Made by a program: the position numbers and the translations under genes. From Croceibacterium ferulae (GTDB lineage: Bacteria; Pseudomonadota; Alphaproteobacteria; Sphingomonadales; Sphingomonadaceae): a stretch of 64,000 nucleotides of DNA. Below, in pieces: positions 25,801-34,398 of the stretch (positions within the stretch are counted from its first letter, which is position 1; each line of letters begins with the position of its first letter). The DNA lies in contig NZ_QZVQ01000007.1 of NCBI RefSeq assembly GCF_003660445.1, positions 225,443 to 289,442 on the forward strand, given 5' to 3'. The notes beneath the pieces are model-generated. The model searched no databases. It had not been told where the DNA came from and worked only from the letters and a program-made list of their open reading frames with translations.

Positions 25801-26708
25801 AGGTATCTATCAAGCGGCTGCAACTCGTCCGCCGTCACGCGGAGCGGCAGCACGTTCATCACCATCGCCGGCACACGCGCCGAAGCGCTGCCCATGCGGC
25901 TCATATGCGGCACGCCCACCACCAGCTCGCCGTCACCTGTGAAGCGCCGGCAATAGGCGGCGGTCAGAGCGGTCAGCACATCGGGCCAGCCCAGCCCGGC
26001 CGCCTTGGCGCGGTCCAGCAGGGCGGCACGGACATCGCCCGGCAGCGCAGCCTCCGTGCGGATGAAGCTGTGCGACGACACCGCGCGGCCCGGCGCCATG
26101 CCGGTCACATCGTCCATGCCGTGCAGATAGTCCCGCCACCAGGCCGCATCGGCGACCCGATCGGGCGACGCACGATAAGCCGCATCCTCCGCCAGCACGC
26201 CCGCGAGCGGCGCCAGTGCCCGCCCGCCGGTGTCCTGCCCGGCCAGGTAGCGGCCATACAGCTCAGCCACCCGCGCGGTCAGCAGCACCATGCCATATCC
26301 GTCGATTGCCAGATGATGCACCTGCTGCGCCCACAGATGCCGTTGCGCCCCCAACCGATAGAGCCGCTGCCGCACCAGCGGGTCACGCGCCGGGTCCACC
26401 GGCGTGGCCATGTCCGCCCGGATCAGCGTCAGCGCCAGCTGCTCCGGATCGGCCGCGCCAGCACAATCAACGACTTGCAATTCGATCTGCAGGTCGTCCT
26501 GCAAGTCCTGATGACCCGTCGAATGAACGCGCAGCCGCAGCGCCTCCGCCTCCCGGCCGGCCTGCGCGACGGCGCGTTGCAGGGCCGGCACGTCCAGTTC
26601 GCCAGCAAGGTCAAGGTACTGCCCGGTGTTGAATACCGGATTGGCCGGATCGAGCAGCTGGGCATAGAACAGCCCCTCCTGCGCTTCCGTGAGCGGGAAG
26701 CGGGTCAA
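22869..26708 (-). CDS. entF: EntF-like nonribosomal peptide synthetase (C-A-T-TE), serine-activating
   Basis: The protein is about 1279 residues, close to E. coli EntF. The condensation domain (about 1-430) has HHLAIDG at 131-137. The adenylation domain (about 440-925) has YTSGSTGAPKG at 589-599 and K917. The specificity residues read D635, V636, W639, H678, F702, S704, L727, V735, D736, the complete EntF serine code. The carrier serine is S971 in FFALGGHSLSA. The thioesterase has GWSVGG (S1101) and D1128. EntF joins an aryl acid to serine and releases a cyclic oligomer. The start is a TTG overlapping the aryl carrier stop (TTGA); no better start exists in frame without running through that gene. 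Confidence 0.93.
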   Translation of the reverse strand: MTRFPLTEAQEGLFYAQLLDPANPVFNTGQYLDLAGELDVPALQRAVAQAGREAEALRLRVHSTGHQDLQDDLQIELQVVDCAGAADPEQLALTLIRADMATPVDPARDPLVRQRLYRLGAQRHLWAQQVHHLAIDGYGMVLLTARVAELYGRYLAGQDTGGRALAPLAGVLAEDAAYRASPDRVADAAWWRDYLHGMDDVTGMAPGRAVSSHSFIRTEAALPGDVRAALLDRAKAAGLGWPDVLTALTAAYCRRFTGDGELVVGVPHMSRMGSASARVPAMVMNVLPLRVTADELQPLDRYLAQVAENLAQIRGHGRFRSEQVRRDLGLIGGDRRLYGPLVNVQPYDRPPRMAGLKVGLRVTGTGPVDDIHFTFRGDGRTSLTIEVDANPALYGPDDVRAHGNRLAAFLAAALAAERLADVPTALPQEADAELAQFNRTAHPVPDVTLVQLLEDAFAVHGDAVALRFAGTAISYAELDRRTRALAAALQPRGVGPEAIVAVALPRSVELVVALVAVLRAGGAYLPLDLEHPAERIATILEGACPAVVLAGDDPHGLYGDRLLVPADWARAGEAQPCAATPGNAAYVIYTSGSTGAPKGVVVEHRSIVNRLLWMAEHYGFAATDRILLKTPATFDVSVWEFFLPLIRGATLVVAPPEAHRDPVALARLIRGEGITTLHFVPSMLAAFLAAPESAGLAIARVFTSGEELPAELRDRFHGRIRGELHNLYGPTEAAVDVSYWPASADDRSRPVPIGHPVWNTRLLVLDAAHRPVPLGVTGQLFIGGVQLARGYLGRPDLTAERFIADPFHPGERLYATGDLARRRGDGAIEFLGRADHQVKIRGLRIELGEIEAAIADSGLASAAVVLARGERLVAWLVPATGYDAETLRLALARRLPSYMVPAAFVPLAAMPVTANGKLDRRALPEPDFASEGGDAPATATERKLAELFAAVLGHEGPLAAGDDFFALGGHSLSAVDLLLRIREEWGHDPGLATLFEVADIRGLAARIDHAADADHGLGPLIVLARGAGNPLFLVHPAGGLSWGYRTLANCLQPKRDVYGLQAPALDPAVPAPESLERLAHDYAHRVDRAVPEGPVHLAGWSVGGVIAQGVAVALQDMGREVGLLALLDAYPADCWRAEPEPTEAQALRALLAIAGLDPEAYPQLTTREQVTAFLRDGDSPLGSLPAPVLDGVVRVVLDNNRLVRGHHHRRFAGTLTHIRAGLDHGDKPQLQPTSWGAYSGAVECLTVPFLHPQLTGPEASALIAPLLSERMALFTPVSA

Positions 26709-26941
26709 GAGGCCTGCCGCTCCTCCACCAGCGCCCACAACTCGGCCAGGCTCTGCGCCTCCGCAAGATCGGCGAAGTCGAGCGGGACGCCCTCCTCCTC
26801 CCACTGCATGGCCAGGTTCATGGCGCGCATGGAGTCCAGCCCCTGATCCATCAGCGGCGCATCGGCCGACAGATCGCCCGGCGCGAGTTCCAGCATTTCA
26901 GCCATTTGCGCGCGAAACGCATCAAACGATGGCAGCATCAT
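26705..26941 (-). CDS. Free-standing aryl carrier protein
   Basis: The 78-residue protein is a four-helix carrier domain with the phosphopantetheine serine S37 in [36 protein letters not shown] is the terminal helix. The motif resembles the carrier part of EntB (YGLDSVRMMAL), but there is no isochorismatase domain fused to it. It should accept the aryl acid from the EntE-like ligase and present it to the EntF condensation domain. It overlaps its upstream neighbour by ATGA and its downstream one by TTGA, so all three are translationally coupled. Confidence 0.85.
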   Translation of the reverse strand: MMLPSFDAFRAQMAEMLELAPGDLSADAPLMDQGLDSMRAMNLAMQWEEEGVPLDFADLAEAQSLAELWALVEERQAS

Positions 26942-28551
26942 TCCGTCCCTTCCAGCATCCGCGCCCGCAAGGTCGCACGCAGTTCCTTGCGGCTGACCTT
27001 GCCCACGGCCGTGGTGGCGAAGTCGTCCACGAACACGATCTGGTCCGGCACCTTGAACGCTGCGATCCCGCGCCCGCGCATCCACGCCTTCAGCGCAGCG
27101 GAATCGGGCGTCTCCCCGTCCGCGATGATGAAGGCACAACTGCGTTCGCCCAGAAACTTGTCCGGCAAGGAAACCACCGCAGCGTCGAACACCTGCGGAT
27201 GGGCCAGCAGGTGATCCTCCACCTCCTCGGCACTGACCTTCTCGCCAGCGCGGTTGATATGGTCGGTCGCCCGGCCCTGCACCTCCAGATGGCCCCCCGG
27301 AAAGCGCCGCACCACGTCGCCCGTGCGATAGAACCCGTCGGGCGTGAAGGCGCGGGCATTGGCGCCCGGATCGTCGTGATAGCCGCGGATCGTATAGGGG
27401 CCACGGGTCAGCAGGTTGCCTGCCTCACCCTCGGCCACCGGGTTGCCGGCATCGTCCAGCACCAGCACCTCGTCTCCTGCGCTGATCGCGCGGCCCTGCG
27501 TGGTGGTGATGATCTCCTCCGGATCGTCGAGCCGTGTGTAGTTGACCAACCCTTCGGCCATGCCGAACACCTGCTGCAGCGTGCAGCCCAGTTCCGGCCG
27601 CACGCGCCGCGCTGCCTCCGCCATGAACTTGGCCCCGCCCACCTGCAGTACCTGCAGGCTGGACAGGTCATGGGCCCCGCGCTTCGCCGCCTGCAGCCAC
27701 AGCAAGGCGAGCGGCGGCACCAGCCCGGTGATGGTCACGCGCTCGGCCGCGATCAGCGGGAAGGCGATGTCGGGCGTCGGCGCGGGCGCCATCACCACCC
27801 GCGCCCCTGCCAGGATCGCACCGAAGTGGCCGGGCGAGCTCATCGGGAAATTGTGCGCCGCCGGCAGCGCGCACAGATAGACGCTGTCCGCATCCACTCC
27901 GCAGATCGGATTGCTGGCGCGGATGGAGTAGAGATAATCGTCATGCGTGCGGGGGATCAGCTTGGACAGGCCGGTACTGCCCCCGCTGATCTGCACCAGA
28001 GCCACGGAGGACGGACTGACATCCTCCTGCGGCAACTCGGCAACGGCGCCATCGCCGAAGGGCGCGGTGCCCGGCGCGATCACCACCACGTGGCGCAGCG
28101 TTGCCACCTCGGCCTGCACAGCCTGGGCCATCGGCGCGTAATCGAACCCGTCATGCCGCTCCGCCACCACCAGCGCCGCGGCCTCCGCCTTGCGGGCGAA
28201 GTGGGAGATTTCCGTCTGACGATGCGCCGGCAGGGCGAAGACCGGCACCAGATTGGCGCGCATCAGGCCGAAGGTGACCGACAGGAACTCGGGCACATTG
28301 GGCAGCTGCACCACCACCCGCTCGCCCGGCTGCAGGCCCAGCGCGACGAAGCCGGCCGCCGCCATGTCGATCCGCCGTCCCAGCTCGGCATAGGTCCAGC
28401 GTGTCGCCCCGCCGACCACCGCGATCCGGTCCGCGCTTTCCGCGATCCGCCGCTGCAGCATGGCGCGGAAGGTCTCGCCCGCCCAGTACCCCTGCGCGCG
28501 GTAGCGCTCCGCCAGTTCCTCCGGCCAGACCTGTTGCAGCGGCACCGTCAC
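26938..28551 (-). CDS. entE: 2,3-dihydroxybenzoate-AMP ligase
   Basis: The 537-residue length matches EntE (536). ANL-superfamily motifs are [14 protein letters not shown] (P-loop, about 189-201), the aryl pocket [13 protein letters not shown] (H233, N234, S239), [11 protein letters not shown], the hinge [14 protein letters not shown] and the catalytic lysine in [12 protein letters not shown]. The serine at 239 corresponds to the dihydroxybenzoate-type residue of DhbE; salicylate ligases have cysteine there. It activates the aryl acid and loads the adjacent carrier protein. AAGGAG six bases before a GTG decides the start. The first 19 codons of the longer frame are excluded. Confidence 0.93.
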   Translation of the reverse strand: MTVPLQQVWPEELAERYRAQGYWAGETFRAMLQRRIAESADRIAVVGGATRWTYAELGRRIDMAAAGFVALGLQPGERVVVQLPNVPEFLSVTFGLMRANLVPVFALPAHRQTEISHFARKAEAAALVVAERHDGFDYAPMAQAVQAEVATLRHVVVIAPGTAPFGDGAVAELPQEDVSPSSVALVQISGGSTGLSKLIPRTHDDYLYSIRASNPICGVDADSVYLCALPAAHNFPMSSPGHFGAILAGARVVMAPAPTPDIAFPLIAAERVTITGLVPPLALLWLQAAKRGAHDLSSLQVLQVGGAKFMAEAARRVRPELGCTLQQVFGMAEGLVNYTRLDDPEEIITTTQGRAISAGDEVLVLDDAGNPVAEGEAGNLLTRGPYTIRGYHDDPGANARAFTPDGFYRTGDVVRRFPGGHLEVQGRATDHINRAGEKVSAEEVEDHLLAHPQVFDAAVVSLPDKFLGERSCAFIIADGETPDSAALKAWMRGRGIAAFKVPDQIVFVDDFATTAVGKVSRKELRATLRARMLEGTE

Positions 28552-28561
28552 CGTCAGCTCC

Positions 28562-28589
28562 TTGTTGCTAATGGTTCGCGCCTTATGGT
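28562..28589 (+). promoter_or_regulatory. Possible promoter of the trpB operon
   Basis: TTGTTG (28562-28567) and TATGGT (28584-28589) are 16 bases apart and about 65 bases before the trpB ATG. The 104-base spacer is shared with the divergent entE gene. No leader peptide or attenuator is visible. Because trpB is cut off from trpF, a promoter must lie somewhere here. Confidence 0.3.
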
Positions 28590-28655
28590 GCGCGGGCGCC
28601 GTTGGCAACCTGCCGATGCTGGACAGCGCCCGCCGTGCGTGGCAGGCGCACAGCC

Positions 28656-29888
28656 ATGAGCAGCCAGCCCAATTCCTTCCGCAACCAGCCGGACGAGTGC
28701 GGCCATTTCGGCCAGTTCGGCGGACGTTACGTGGCCGAAACCCTGATGCCGCTGGTCCTGGACCTGGAGCGGGAATACCGCGCCGCCAAGGCCGATCCGC
28801 GCTTCCAGGAACAGTTCGACGACCTGCTGGAACATTATGTCGGCCGTCCCAGCCCGCTCTATTTTGCGGAGCGGCTGACCGATGCGCTGCGGATGGATGC
28901 GCCGGAGGGCATGGGGGCGGAGGTATGGTTCAAGCGGGACGAGCTGAACCATACCGGCGCGCACAAGATCAACAATTGCGTCGGCCAGATCCTGCTGGCG
29001 ATCCGCATGGGCAAGACCCGCATCATCGCGGAAACCGGCGCAGGCCAGCACGGCGTCGCCACCGCCACCGTCTGCGCTCGCTTCGGCCTGCCCTGCACCA
29101 TCTTCATGGGCGCGACGGACGTGGCGCGCCAGCAGCCCAACGTGTTTCGCATGAAGCTGCTGGGCGCGGAGGTCGTGCCGGTGACCAGCGGGGCCGCCAC
29201 GCTGAAGGACGCCATGAACGAGGCGCTGCGCGACTGGGTCGCCAATGTGCATGACACCTTCTACATCATCGGCACCGCCGCCGGGCCGCATCCCTATCCG
29301 GAACTGGTGCGCGACTTCCAGAGCGTGATCGGGCGCGAGGCGCGCGAGCAGATGCTGCGCCGCACCGGCCGCCTGCCCGACCTGCTGGTGGCGGCAATCG
29401 GCGGCGGGTCCAACGCGATCGGCCTGTTCCATCCGTTCCTGGACGATGCGGAGGTCGAGATGCTGGGTGTGGAGGCGGCGGGCTACGGCCTCGATGCCAA
29501 GCATGCCGCCAGCCTGGCGGGCGGTGCCCCCGGCATTCTGCACGGCAACAAGACCTACCTGCTGCAGGACGAGGACGGCCAGATCACCGAAGGCCATTCG
29601 ATCAGCGCCGGGCTGGATTATCCCGGCATTGGCCCGGAACATGCCTGGCTGAAGGAAGTCGGACGGGTGAAATATACCGCGGTGACCGATCAGGAGGCGC
29701 TGGATGCGTTCCAGCTGCTGTGCCGCACCGAAGGCATCATCCCTGCGCTGGAGCCGGCCCATGCCATCGCCGCGATCGTGTATCGTGCGCGCGAGATGCC
29801 GCGCGACCAGGTGATCCTGGCCAATCTGTGCGGCCGCGGCGACAAGGACATCTTCACCGTGGCCGAACGGCTGGGCGTGCGGATGTGA
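28656..29888 (+). CDS. trpB: Tryptophan synthase beta chain
   Basis: The 410-residue PLP enzyme condenses indole with serine. The PLP lysine K104 is in [12 protein letters not shown]. The phosphate-binding glycine loop is [12 protein letters not shown], and [11 protein letters not shown] and [17 protein letters not shown] are conserved. The ATG start MSSQPNSF is the usual N-terminus. It is the first gene of trpB-(small membrane protein)-trpA-accD-folC, all with 4-base overlaps or short gaps. It forms the alpha2-beta2 complex with TrpA. Confidence 0.97.
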   Translation: MSSQPNSFRNQPDECGHFGQFGGRYVAETLMPLVLDLEREYRAAKADPRFQEQFDDLLEHYVGRPSPLYFAERLTDALRMDAPEGMGAEVWFKRDELNHTGAHKINNCVGQILLAIRMGKTRIIAETGAGQHGVATATVCARFGLPCTIFMGATDVARQQPNVFRMKLLGAEVVPVTSGAATLKDAMNEALRDWVANVHDTFYIIGTAAGPHPYPELVRDFQSVIGREAREQMLRRTGRLPDLLVAAIGGGSNAIGLFHPFLDDAEVEMLGVEAAGYGLDAKHAASLAGGAPGILHGNKTYLLQDEDGQITEGHSISAGLDYPGIGPEHAWLKEVGRVKYTAVTDQEALDAFQLLCRTEGIIPALEPAHAIAAIVYRAREMPRDQVILANLCGRGDKDIFTVAERLGVRM

Positions 29889-30067
29889 AGTTCGTGACCA
29901 CACTGGCGACCAGCTTCGCCATCTTCTTCACCGCCCTGGTCGGCGCGCGGCTGCTGACCCGTTACCTGCTGTCGCGTGGCGTGACCGTGGGGATGAACGA
30001 CCTGATCGAAATCGCCATCGGCGCGGCCATCATCGCGCTCGGTGCTACCTTGCTGGGACGCGCATGA
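29885..30067 (+). CDS. Small two-helix membrane protein between trpB and trpA
   Basis: The 60-residue protein starts at a GTG that overlaps the trpB stop (GTGA). Its own stop overlaps the trpA ATG. Helix 1 spans about 5-22 ([19 protein letters not shown]) and helix 2 about 38-57 ([19 protein letters not shown]), with a polar loop [12 protein letters not shown] do not recognise a family. The double overlap means it is translated in the trp operon and cannot be dismissed as a spacer. Confidence 0.65.
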   Translation: MKFVTTLATSFAIFFTALVGARLLTRYLLSRGVTVGMNDLIEIAIGAAIIALGATLLGRA

Positions 30068-30855
30068 CCCGTCTTGCCGATGCTTTCGCCAGGGGCCGCC
30101 CGGCCCTGATCTGCTTCCTCACCGCCGGCGATGGCGACACCGCCGCCAATCTGGATGCGCTGGTCGCCGGCGGGGCCGATGTGATCGAGCTGGGCATGCC
30201 GTTCACCGATCCGATGGCCGATGGCCCGGCGATCCAGGCGGCGGACATCCGCGCGCTGGCGGCGGGCACCAGCACCGCCGATGTACTGGCCATCGCCACC
30301 GCCTTCCGCGCACGCCATCCGGCCGTGCCGCTGGTGCTGATGGGCTATGCCAATCCCATGGTGCGGCGCGGGCCGGACTGGTTCGCGAACGCGCTGACCG
30401 ATGCGGGTGTGGATGGCGTGATCAGCGTGGACCTGGCGCCGGAGGAGGATGCCGATCTCGGCCCCGCTCTGCGCGACCAAGGCATCGCGCTGATCCGGCT
30501 GGCCACCCCCACCACCGACGATGCCCGGCTGCCCGCGGTACTGGCAGGCGCGGGCGGGTTTCTGTATTATGTGTCTGTCGCCGGGATCACCGGCAAGCAG
30601 CAGGCCGCCATGGCCTCCATCGAAGAGAATGTGATGCGCTTGAAACAACAGACCGACCTGCCCGTGGCGGTCGGCTTCGGGGTGCGGACCCCGGACCAGG
30701 CCGCCGCCATCGCCCGCGTGGCCGATGGAGTGGTGGTCGGCTCCGCCTTTGTGGAACTGGTGGGCGAGCATGGCGCCGCGGCACCCGCTCACCTGCAGGC
30801 GCTGGCCGCCGGCCTGTCTGCCGCGGTGCATGCCGCGCGGGAGGCGCACGCATGA
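30064..30855 (+). CDS. trpA: Tryptophan synthase alpha chain
   Basis: The 263-residue TIM barrel cleaves indole-3-glycerol phosphate. Catalytic E42 and D53 are visible in [26 protein letters not shown] and the phosphate loop [10 protein letters not shown] and VVGSAFV are conserved. Its ATG overlaps the small membrane-protein stop and its stop overlaps accD. It partners with TrpB, channelling indole. Confidence 0.97.
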   Translation: MTRLADAFARGRPALICFLTAGDGDTAANLDALVAGGADVIELGMPFTDPMADGPAIQAADIRALAAGTSTADVLAIATAFRARHPAVPLVLMGYANPMVRRGPDWFANALTDAGVDGVISVDLAPEEDADLGPALRDQGIALIRLATPTTDDARLPAVLAGAGGFLYYVSVAGITGKQQAAMASIEENVMRLKQQTDLPVAVGFGVRTPDQAAAIARVADGVVVGSAFVELVGEHGAAAPAHLQALAAGLSAAVHAAREAHA

Positions 30856-31700
30856 GCTGGATCAGCCGCGTCCGCAATTCGCTGCCCTTCGCGCCCCGGC
30901 GCGACACGCCCGACAATCTGTGGGTCAAGTGCCCCGGCTGCAACGAGATGCTGTTCACCCGTGAATACGAGGCGAACCTGTATGTCTGCCCCAAATGCGA
31001 CCATCATGGCCGCATCGGTGCGGACACCCGGCTGGCACAGCTGCTCGACCCCGGCTTCCACCTGTTGCCGGACCCGAGCGTGGCGGACGATCCGCTGAAG
31101 TTCCGCGATACCAAGCGCTATCCCGACCGGCTGAAGCAGGCCCGCGCCAGCAACGCCCATTGCGACGCCTTCACCGCCGCCACCGGCGCGATCGAGGGGC
31201 GGCGCACGATTGTGGGCGTGCAGGACTTCATGTTCATGGCCGGTTCGATGGGTCAGGCCGTGGGCCAGGCCTTCTGCAACGGGGCGGAAGCGGCCTTGCG
31301 CGAAGGCGTGCCCTATATCGTCGTCACCGCCGCGGGCGGCGCGCGCATGCAGGAGGGCATCCTCAGCCTGATGCAGATGCCGCGCGCCACCGTGATGACG
31401 CGGCGCCTGCGCGAGGCCGGGCTGCCCTATATCGTGGTGCTGGCCGATCCCACGACCGGCGGCGTCACCGCCAGCTATGCCATGCTGGGCGATATCCACA
31501 TCTCCGAACCCAACGCCCTGATCGGCTTTGCCGGGCAGCGGGTGATCCAGGAGACGATCCGCGAGCAGCTGCCGCCGGGTTTCCAGCGGGCGGAATATCT
31601 GCTGGAGCACGGCATGATCGACATGGTCCTGCACCGCCGTGACCTGAAGCCCACGCTGGCGAAGCTGCTGGACTATCTGTCCCCGGCCAAGGTCGCCTGA
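30852..31700 (+). CDS. accD: Acetyl-CoA carboxylase carboxyltransferase subunit beta
   Basis: The 282-residue protein has an N-terminal zinc ribbon (C27, C30, C46, C49 in VKCPGC and YVCPKC). The crotonase-fold carboxyltransferase includes [17 protein letters not shown] and [17 protein letters not shown]. It makes malonyl-CoA with AccA for fatty-acid synthesis. The start overlaps the trpA stop. Placement after trpA and before folC is standard for alphaproteobacteria. Confidence 0.97.
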   Translation: MSWISRVRNSLPFAPRRDTPDNLWVKCPGCNEMLFTREYEANLYVCPKCDHHGRIGADTRLAQLLDPGFHLLPDPSVADDPLKFRDTKRYPDRLKQARASNAHCDAFTAATGAIEGRRTIVGVQDFMFMAGSMGQAVGQAFCNGAEAALREGVPYIVVTAAGGARMQEGILSLMQMPRATVMTRRLREAGLPYIVVLADPTTGGVTASYAMLGDIHISEPNALIGFAGQRVIQETIREQLPPGFQRAEYLLEHGMIDMVLHRRDLKPTLAKLLDYLSPAKVA

Positions 31701-31711
31701 CGGAGCTTGCG

Positions 31712-33010
31712 GTGAAGGACTTCGCCGCCTCCAGCGATCCGGCAGTGCAGCGCCAGCTGGACCGGCTGGCCGCCCTCAGCCTGCCGCAGGGCCGGCTGGG
31801 GCTGGAGGTGGTGCGCGATATGCTGCGCCGGCTGGGCGACCCGCAGCTGCACCTGCCGCCGGTGTTCCACGTCGCCGGCACCAATGGCAAGGGGTCCACC
31901 TGCGCCTATCTGGCGGCCATGCTGGAGGCGCAGGGCCTGGTGGTGCACAGCGCCACCAAGCCGCATCTGGTCCGCTACAACGAACGCATCCGCATCGCCG
32001 GCCGGCTGATCGAAGACGCGCTGCTGGCGCAATTGCTGGCCGAGGTGCTGGACGCCAGCGAAGACCTGCAGCCCAGCTTCTTCGAGGTGACCACCGTCGC
32101 CACCTTCCTCGCCTTCGCGCGCAACCCGGCGGATGCCTGTGTGATCGAGGTGGGCCTGGGCGGACGGCTGGACGCGACCAATGTGCTGGAGCATCCGGCG
32201 GCGACCGCGATCGCCAGCCTGGGCGTGGATCACGAGGCGTTCCTGCTGGTGCCGGAAGATGGCGCCCCGTCCGAACCGCTGGTCCGCATCGCCTTCGAGA
32301 AAGCCGGCATCGCCCGCGCCGGCGCGCCCATGGTGACGCAGGCCTATGCCGAAGGAATGGAGCTGGAGATCGCGCGCCTGTGCGCCGCCGCCGGCGCCCC
32401 GCTGCACATGCGCGGTGTCGACTGGTGGGCGGAGATCGGCGAGGACTCCATCGAGTACCGCGACCGCCATGGCGCGCTGACCCTGCCGCTGCCCGCCCTG
32501 CCCGGCCGGCACCAGGGCGACAATGCCGCGCTCGCCGTGGCCGTGCTGCGCCACCAGGACCGGGTGAGCGTCGATCCGGCCGCCCTGGCCGAAGGGATCC
32601 GCGCCGCCCGCTGGCCCGCGCGGCTGCAATTGCTGGGCACTGGCCCGCTGACCGCACGGGCGCCCGGCCGGGCGATCTGGCTGGATGGTGGGCACAATGC
32701 CGATGCCGGGCTGGCGATTGCGCGGCACTTTGCCGGGCAGCGGGTGCATCTGGTGATTGGCATGCTGGCCAATCGCGACCCGCAGGCGATCATCGCCCCG
32801 CTGGCGGGCAGCATCGCCACGCTGTCCGCCGTACCCATCCAAGGCAGCGCCGCACACCCGGCGGAGGCGTATGGTGCTGAAGCGCGCTGGCACGACAGCG
32901 TGGCGGAGGCGCTGGACGCCCTGCCGGCAGACGACCTGCCGGTACTAATCGCGGGGTCGCTCTATCTGGCGGGCAAGGTGCTGGCCGCCAATGGCGAGGC
33001 GCCCGACTGA
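31712..33010 (+). CDS. folC: Bifunctional dihydrofolate synthase / folylpolyglutamate synthase
   Basis: The 432-residue Mur-ligase-like enzyme has the P-loop HVAGTNGKGSTCAYL (about 53-67), the metal/folate region ATKPHLVRYNERIRI, VIEVGLGGRLDATNVL and the C-terminal domain WLDGGHNADAGLA. It adds glutamate to dihydropteroate and to folates. The GTG start is preceded by CGGAGC. It is the last gene of the trpB-A-accD-folC run and is followed by a convergent low-GC gene. Confidence 0.95.
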   Translation: MKDFAASSDPAVQRQLDRLAALSLPQGRLGLEVVRDMLRRLGDPQLHLPPVFHVAGTNGKGSTCAYLAAMLEAQGLVVHSATKPHLVRYNERIRIAGRLIEDALLAQLLAEVLDASEDLQPSFFEVTTVATFLAFARNPADACVIEVGLGGRLDATNVLEHPAATAIASLGVDHEAFLLVPEDGAPSEPLVRIAFEKAGIARAGAPMVTQAYAEGMELEIARLCAAAGAPLHMRGVDWWAEIGEDSIEYRDRHGALTLPLPALPGRHQGDNAALAVAVLRHQDRVSVDPAALAEGIRAARWPARLQLLGTGPLTARAPGRAIWLDGGHNADAGLAIARHFAGQRVHLVIGMLANRDPQAIIAPLAGSIATLSAVPIQGSAAHPAEAYGAEARWHDSVAEALDALPADDLPVLIAGSLYLAGKVLAANGEAPD

Positions 33011-33057
33011 GGCGGGGCAGCCGGGAGCAGGCGACTGCTTCAGGTGGAGAGCGGACC

Positions 33058-33723
33058 TTAGGTAAACGAGCAGTTGTAGAAGTTTTTCAACAAGGGTCGG
33101 CAAGAGACGAGGTCGCCGTCAAACAGCTTTGTAATTCGCTCCGGCGCGACAAACTGGCCGGTCGCAATCCAGCCGTCTGCCAGCATTACATCGCCTGTGG
33201 GATCGTAGACTATGCCTGACCAGTTATCGAGGAAGCCGCCGGGCTTCAAAAAGGCCACCCGTTTTGGCGGGCCCTCGTCTATCAAGAATGTTGTCCCTTT
33301 ATATTCTTGATAGCCGCCAGCGCTGCCATCAAAACGCCCAGCTTCGGCCACGCGAACGATCTCTTGAAAACTACTGTGATTACGTAAGACGAAAGTCCAG
33401 TCGAAGACCCACGCGGTTGCCCACATGACCGGCAATGCCAAGGCGACAGCCAACCCGAATGCTCCCAACGGAGCGACGCTGGCGAGCAGAGACTTTCCAA
33501 GGTCTTGTCGACAATCCCAAGCGGCGTTTAGGCTCACCACAAAGAGGACGACCCAAGCGAGCGTCAAACCGCAAGCCGCAAGCATCGCAACGGGAACGCC
33601 GATGAAGCCGCCAAACCACATCACGGCAGATATGACCACAAAGGAGCATACTGCGACGATGAGCCAGGAGAGCAGTTGGCGACGCGGGGTTTCCCACTCG
33701 CTGAACGGTACGTGGCACCACAT
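33058..33723 (-). CDS. Hypothetical membrane protein, atypical base composition
   Basis: The 221-residue protein starts at MWCHVPFSEWETPRRQL. Three to four membrane helices lie between about 17 and 115 (LLSWLIVAVCSFVVISAVMW, VPVAMLAACGLTLAWVVLF, ASVAPLGAFGLAVALALPV). A soluble C-terminal domain ends in CRPLLKNFYNCSFT. I do not recognise a family. The DNA here is visibly less GC-rich than its neighbours and uses A/T-ending codons more freely, which suggests recent acquisition. The frame remains open upstream to 34230, but that part is antisense to the GNAT gene. Confidence 0.5.
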   Translation of the reverse strand: MWCHVPFSEWETPRRQLLSWLIVAVCSFVVISAVMWFGGFIGVPVAMLAACGLTLAWVVLFVVSLNAAWDCRQDLGKSLLASVAPLGAFGLAVALALPVMWATAWVFDWTFVLRNHSSFQEIVRVAEAGRFDGSAGGYQEYKGTTFLIDEGPPKRVAFLKPGGFLDNWSGIVYDPTGDVMLADGWIATGQFVAPERITKLFDGDLVSCRPLLKNFYNCSFT

Positions 33724-33750
33724 CAACGCATCCTGCCGCGCCCGGCGTAT

Positions 33751-33775
33751 GTCCGCAATGGGCTCGTTTGCGGAC
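33751..33775. repeat. Short intergenic inverted repeat
   Basis: GTCCGCA (33751-33757) and TGCGGAC (33769-33775) flank an 11-base spacer. The palindrome sits upstream of the low-GC membrane-protein gene in a 120-base gap. It resembles palindromes scattered through sphingomonad genomes, or it could be an operator for that gene. Confidence 0.4.
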
Positions 33776-33845
33776 CGAGAAAAAGCAACGGTCGCTGTGC
33801 AACACGAAACCATTCCGCCCATGCTGCGCAACAGCCGTCCCGCGT

Positions 33846-34352
33846 TCAGCAGCCCTGCAGGTCGCGCTGCATGTAGACCGTGTCGAGCAACCGGCCGAAC
33901 TTCCTGCCCACGTTCCGCAAGCGCCCGGCTTCGACGAAGCCGCATCTCGCATGAACCGCAACGGAGGCGGGTTCCGCACCGCCGATGACGGCGATCATCT
34001 GGCCGAAGCCGGCATCGGCGGCCTTCGCCACCAGCGCAGTCAGCAGCGCGGCGCCCAGGCCGCGCCCCACTTGGTCCGCCGCGACATAGATGCTGTTCTC
34101 GCAGGTGCCGGCATAAGCGGGGCGATCCCTGAACTGCGCGGCATAGGCATAGCCGACCACCGCACCATCCATCATGGCGACGATGAACGGCGAGTTCCGG
34201 CCGGCAATCCCGGCGATTTTCGCCGCCCACGCGTCGGCCGCGGGAGGATCGATGTCGAAGGTGGCGGTCCCGTGGCGCACATGGTGCGCGTAGATCGCCG
34301 CGATGGCGGCGGCATCGCCGGGTACGGCGTCGCGGATGATGGGGTCCGGCAT
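33846..34352 (-). CDS. GNAT N-acetyltransferase (phosphinothricin acetyltransferase-like)
   Basis: The protein is about 168 residues. It has the family start IIRDAVPGDAAAIAAIYAHHV, a central WAAKIAG...PFIVAMMDGAVVGYAYA, and the acetyl-CoA loop VGRGLGAALLTALVAKA. The C-terminal HARCGFVEAGRLRNVGRKFG resembles Pat/YncA proteins. It would N-acetylate a small amine. The substrate is unknown. A GTG at 34370 would add six residues. It lies between the low-GC gene and pyrG on the same strand. Confidence 0.8.
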   Translation of the reverse strand: MPDPIIRDAVPGDAAAIAAIYAHHVRHGTATFDIDPPAADAWAAKIAGIAGRNSPFIVAMMDGAVVGYAYAAQFRDRPAYAGTCENSIYVAADQVGRGLGAALLTALVAKAADAGFGQMIAVIGGAEPASVAVHARCGFVEAGRLRNVGRKFGRLLDTVYMQRDLQGC

Positions 34353-34398
34353 CACACCCGAATGCGTCACCGGCGCAGCTTCGGCACCCTGCGCCGCC

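Noticed and set aside
22815..26846. A very long open frame antisense to the NRPS gene, about 1340 codons
   Set aside because: It is a high-GC codon-position shadow: low-complexity His/Arg/Gln/Pro-rich translation with no domain, exactly opposite a complete EntF-like protein.
28552..28655. A Fur box upstream of entE
   Set aside because: No segment in the 104-base spacer matches the 7-1-7 consensus convincingly; only AT-poor, GC-rich sequence and a weak promoter-like pair are seen.
28552..28655. A trp attenuator or leader peptide before trpB
   Set aside because: No short frame with adjacent Trp codons and no terminator/antiterminator pair is visible in the spacer.
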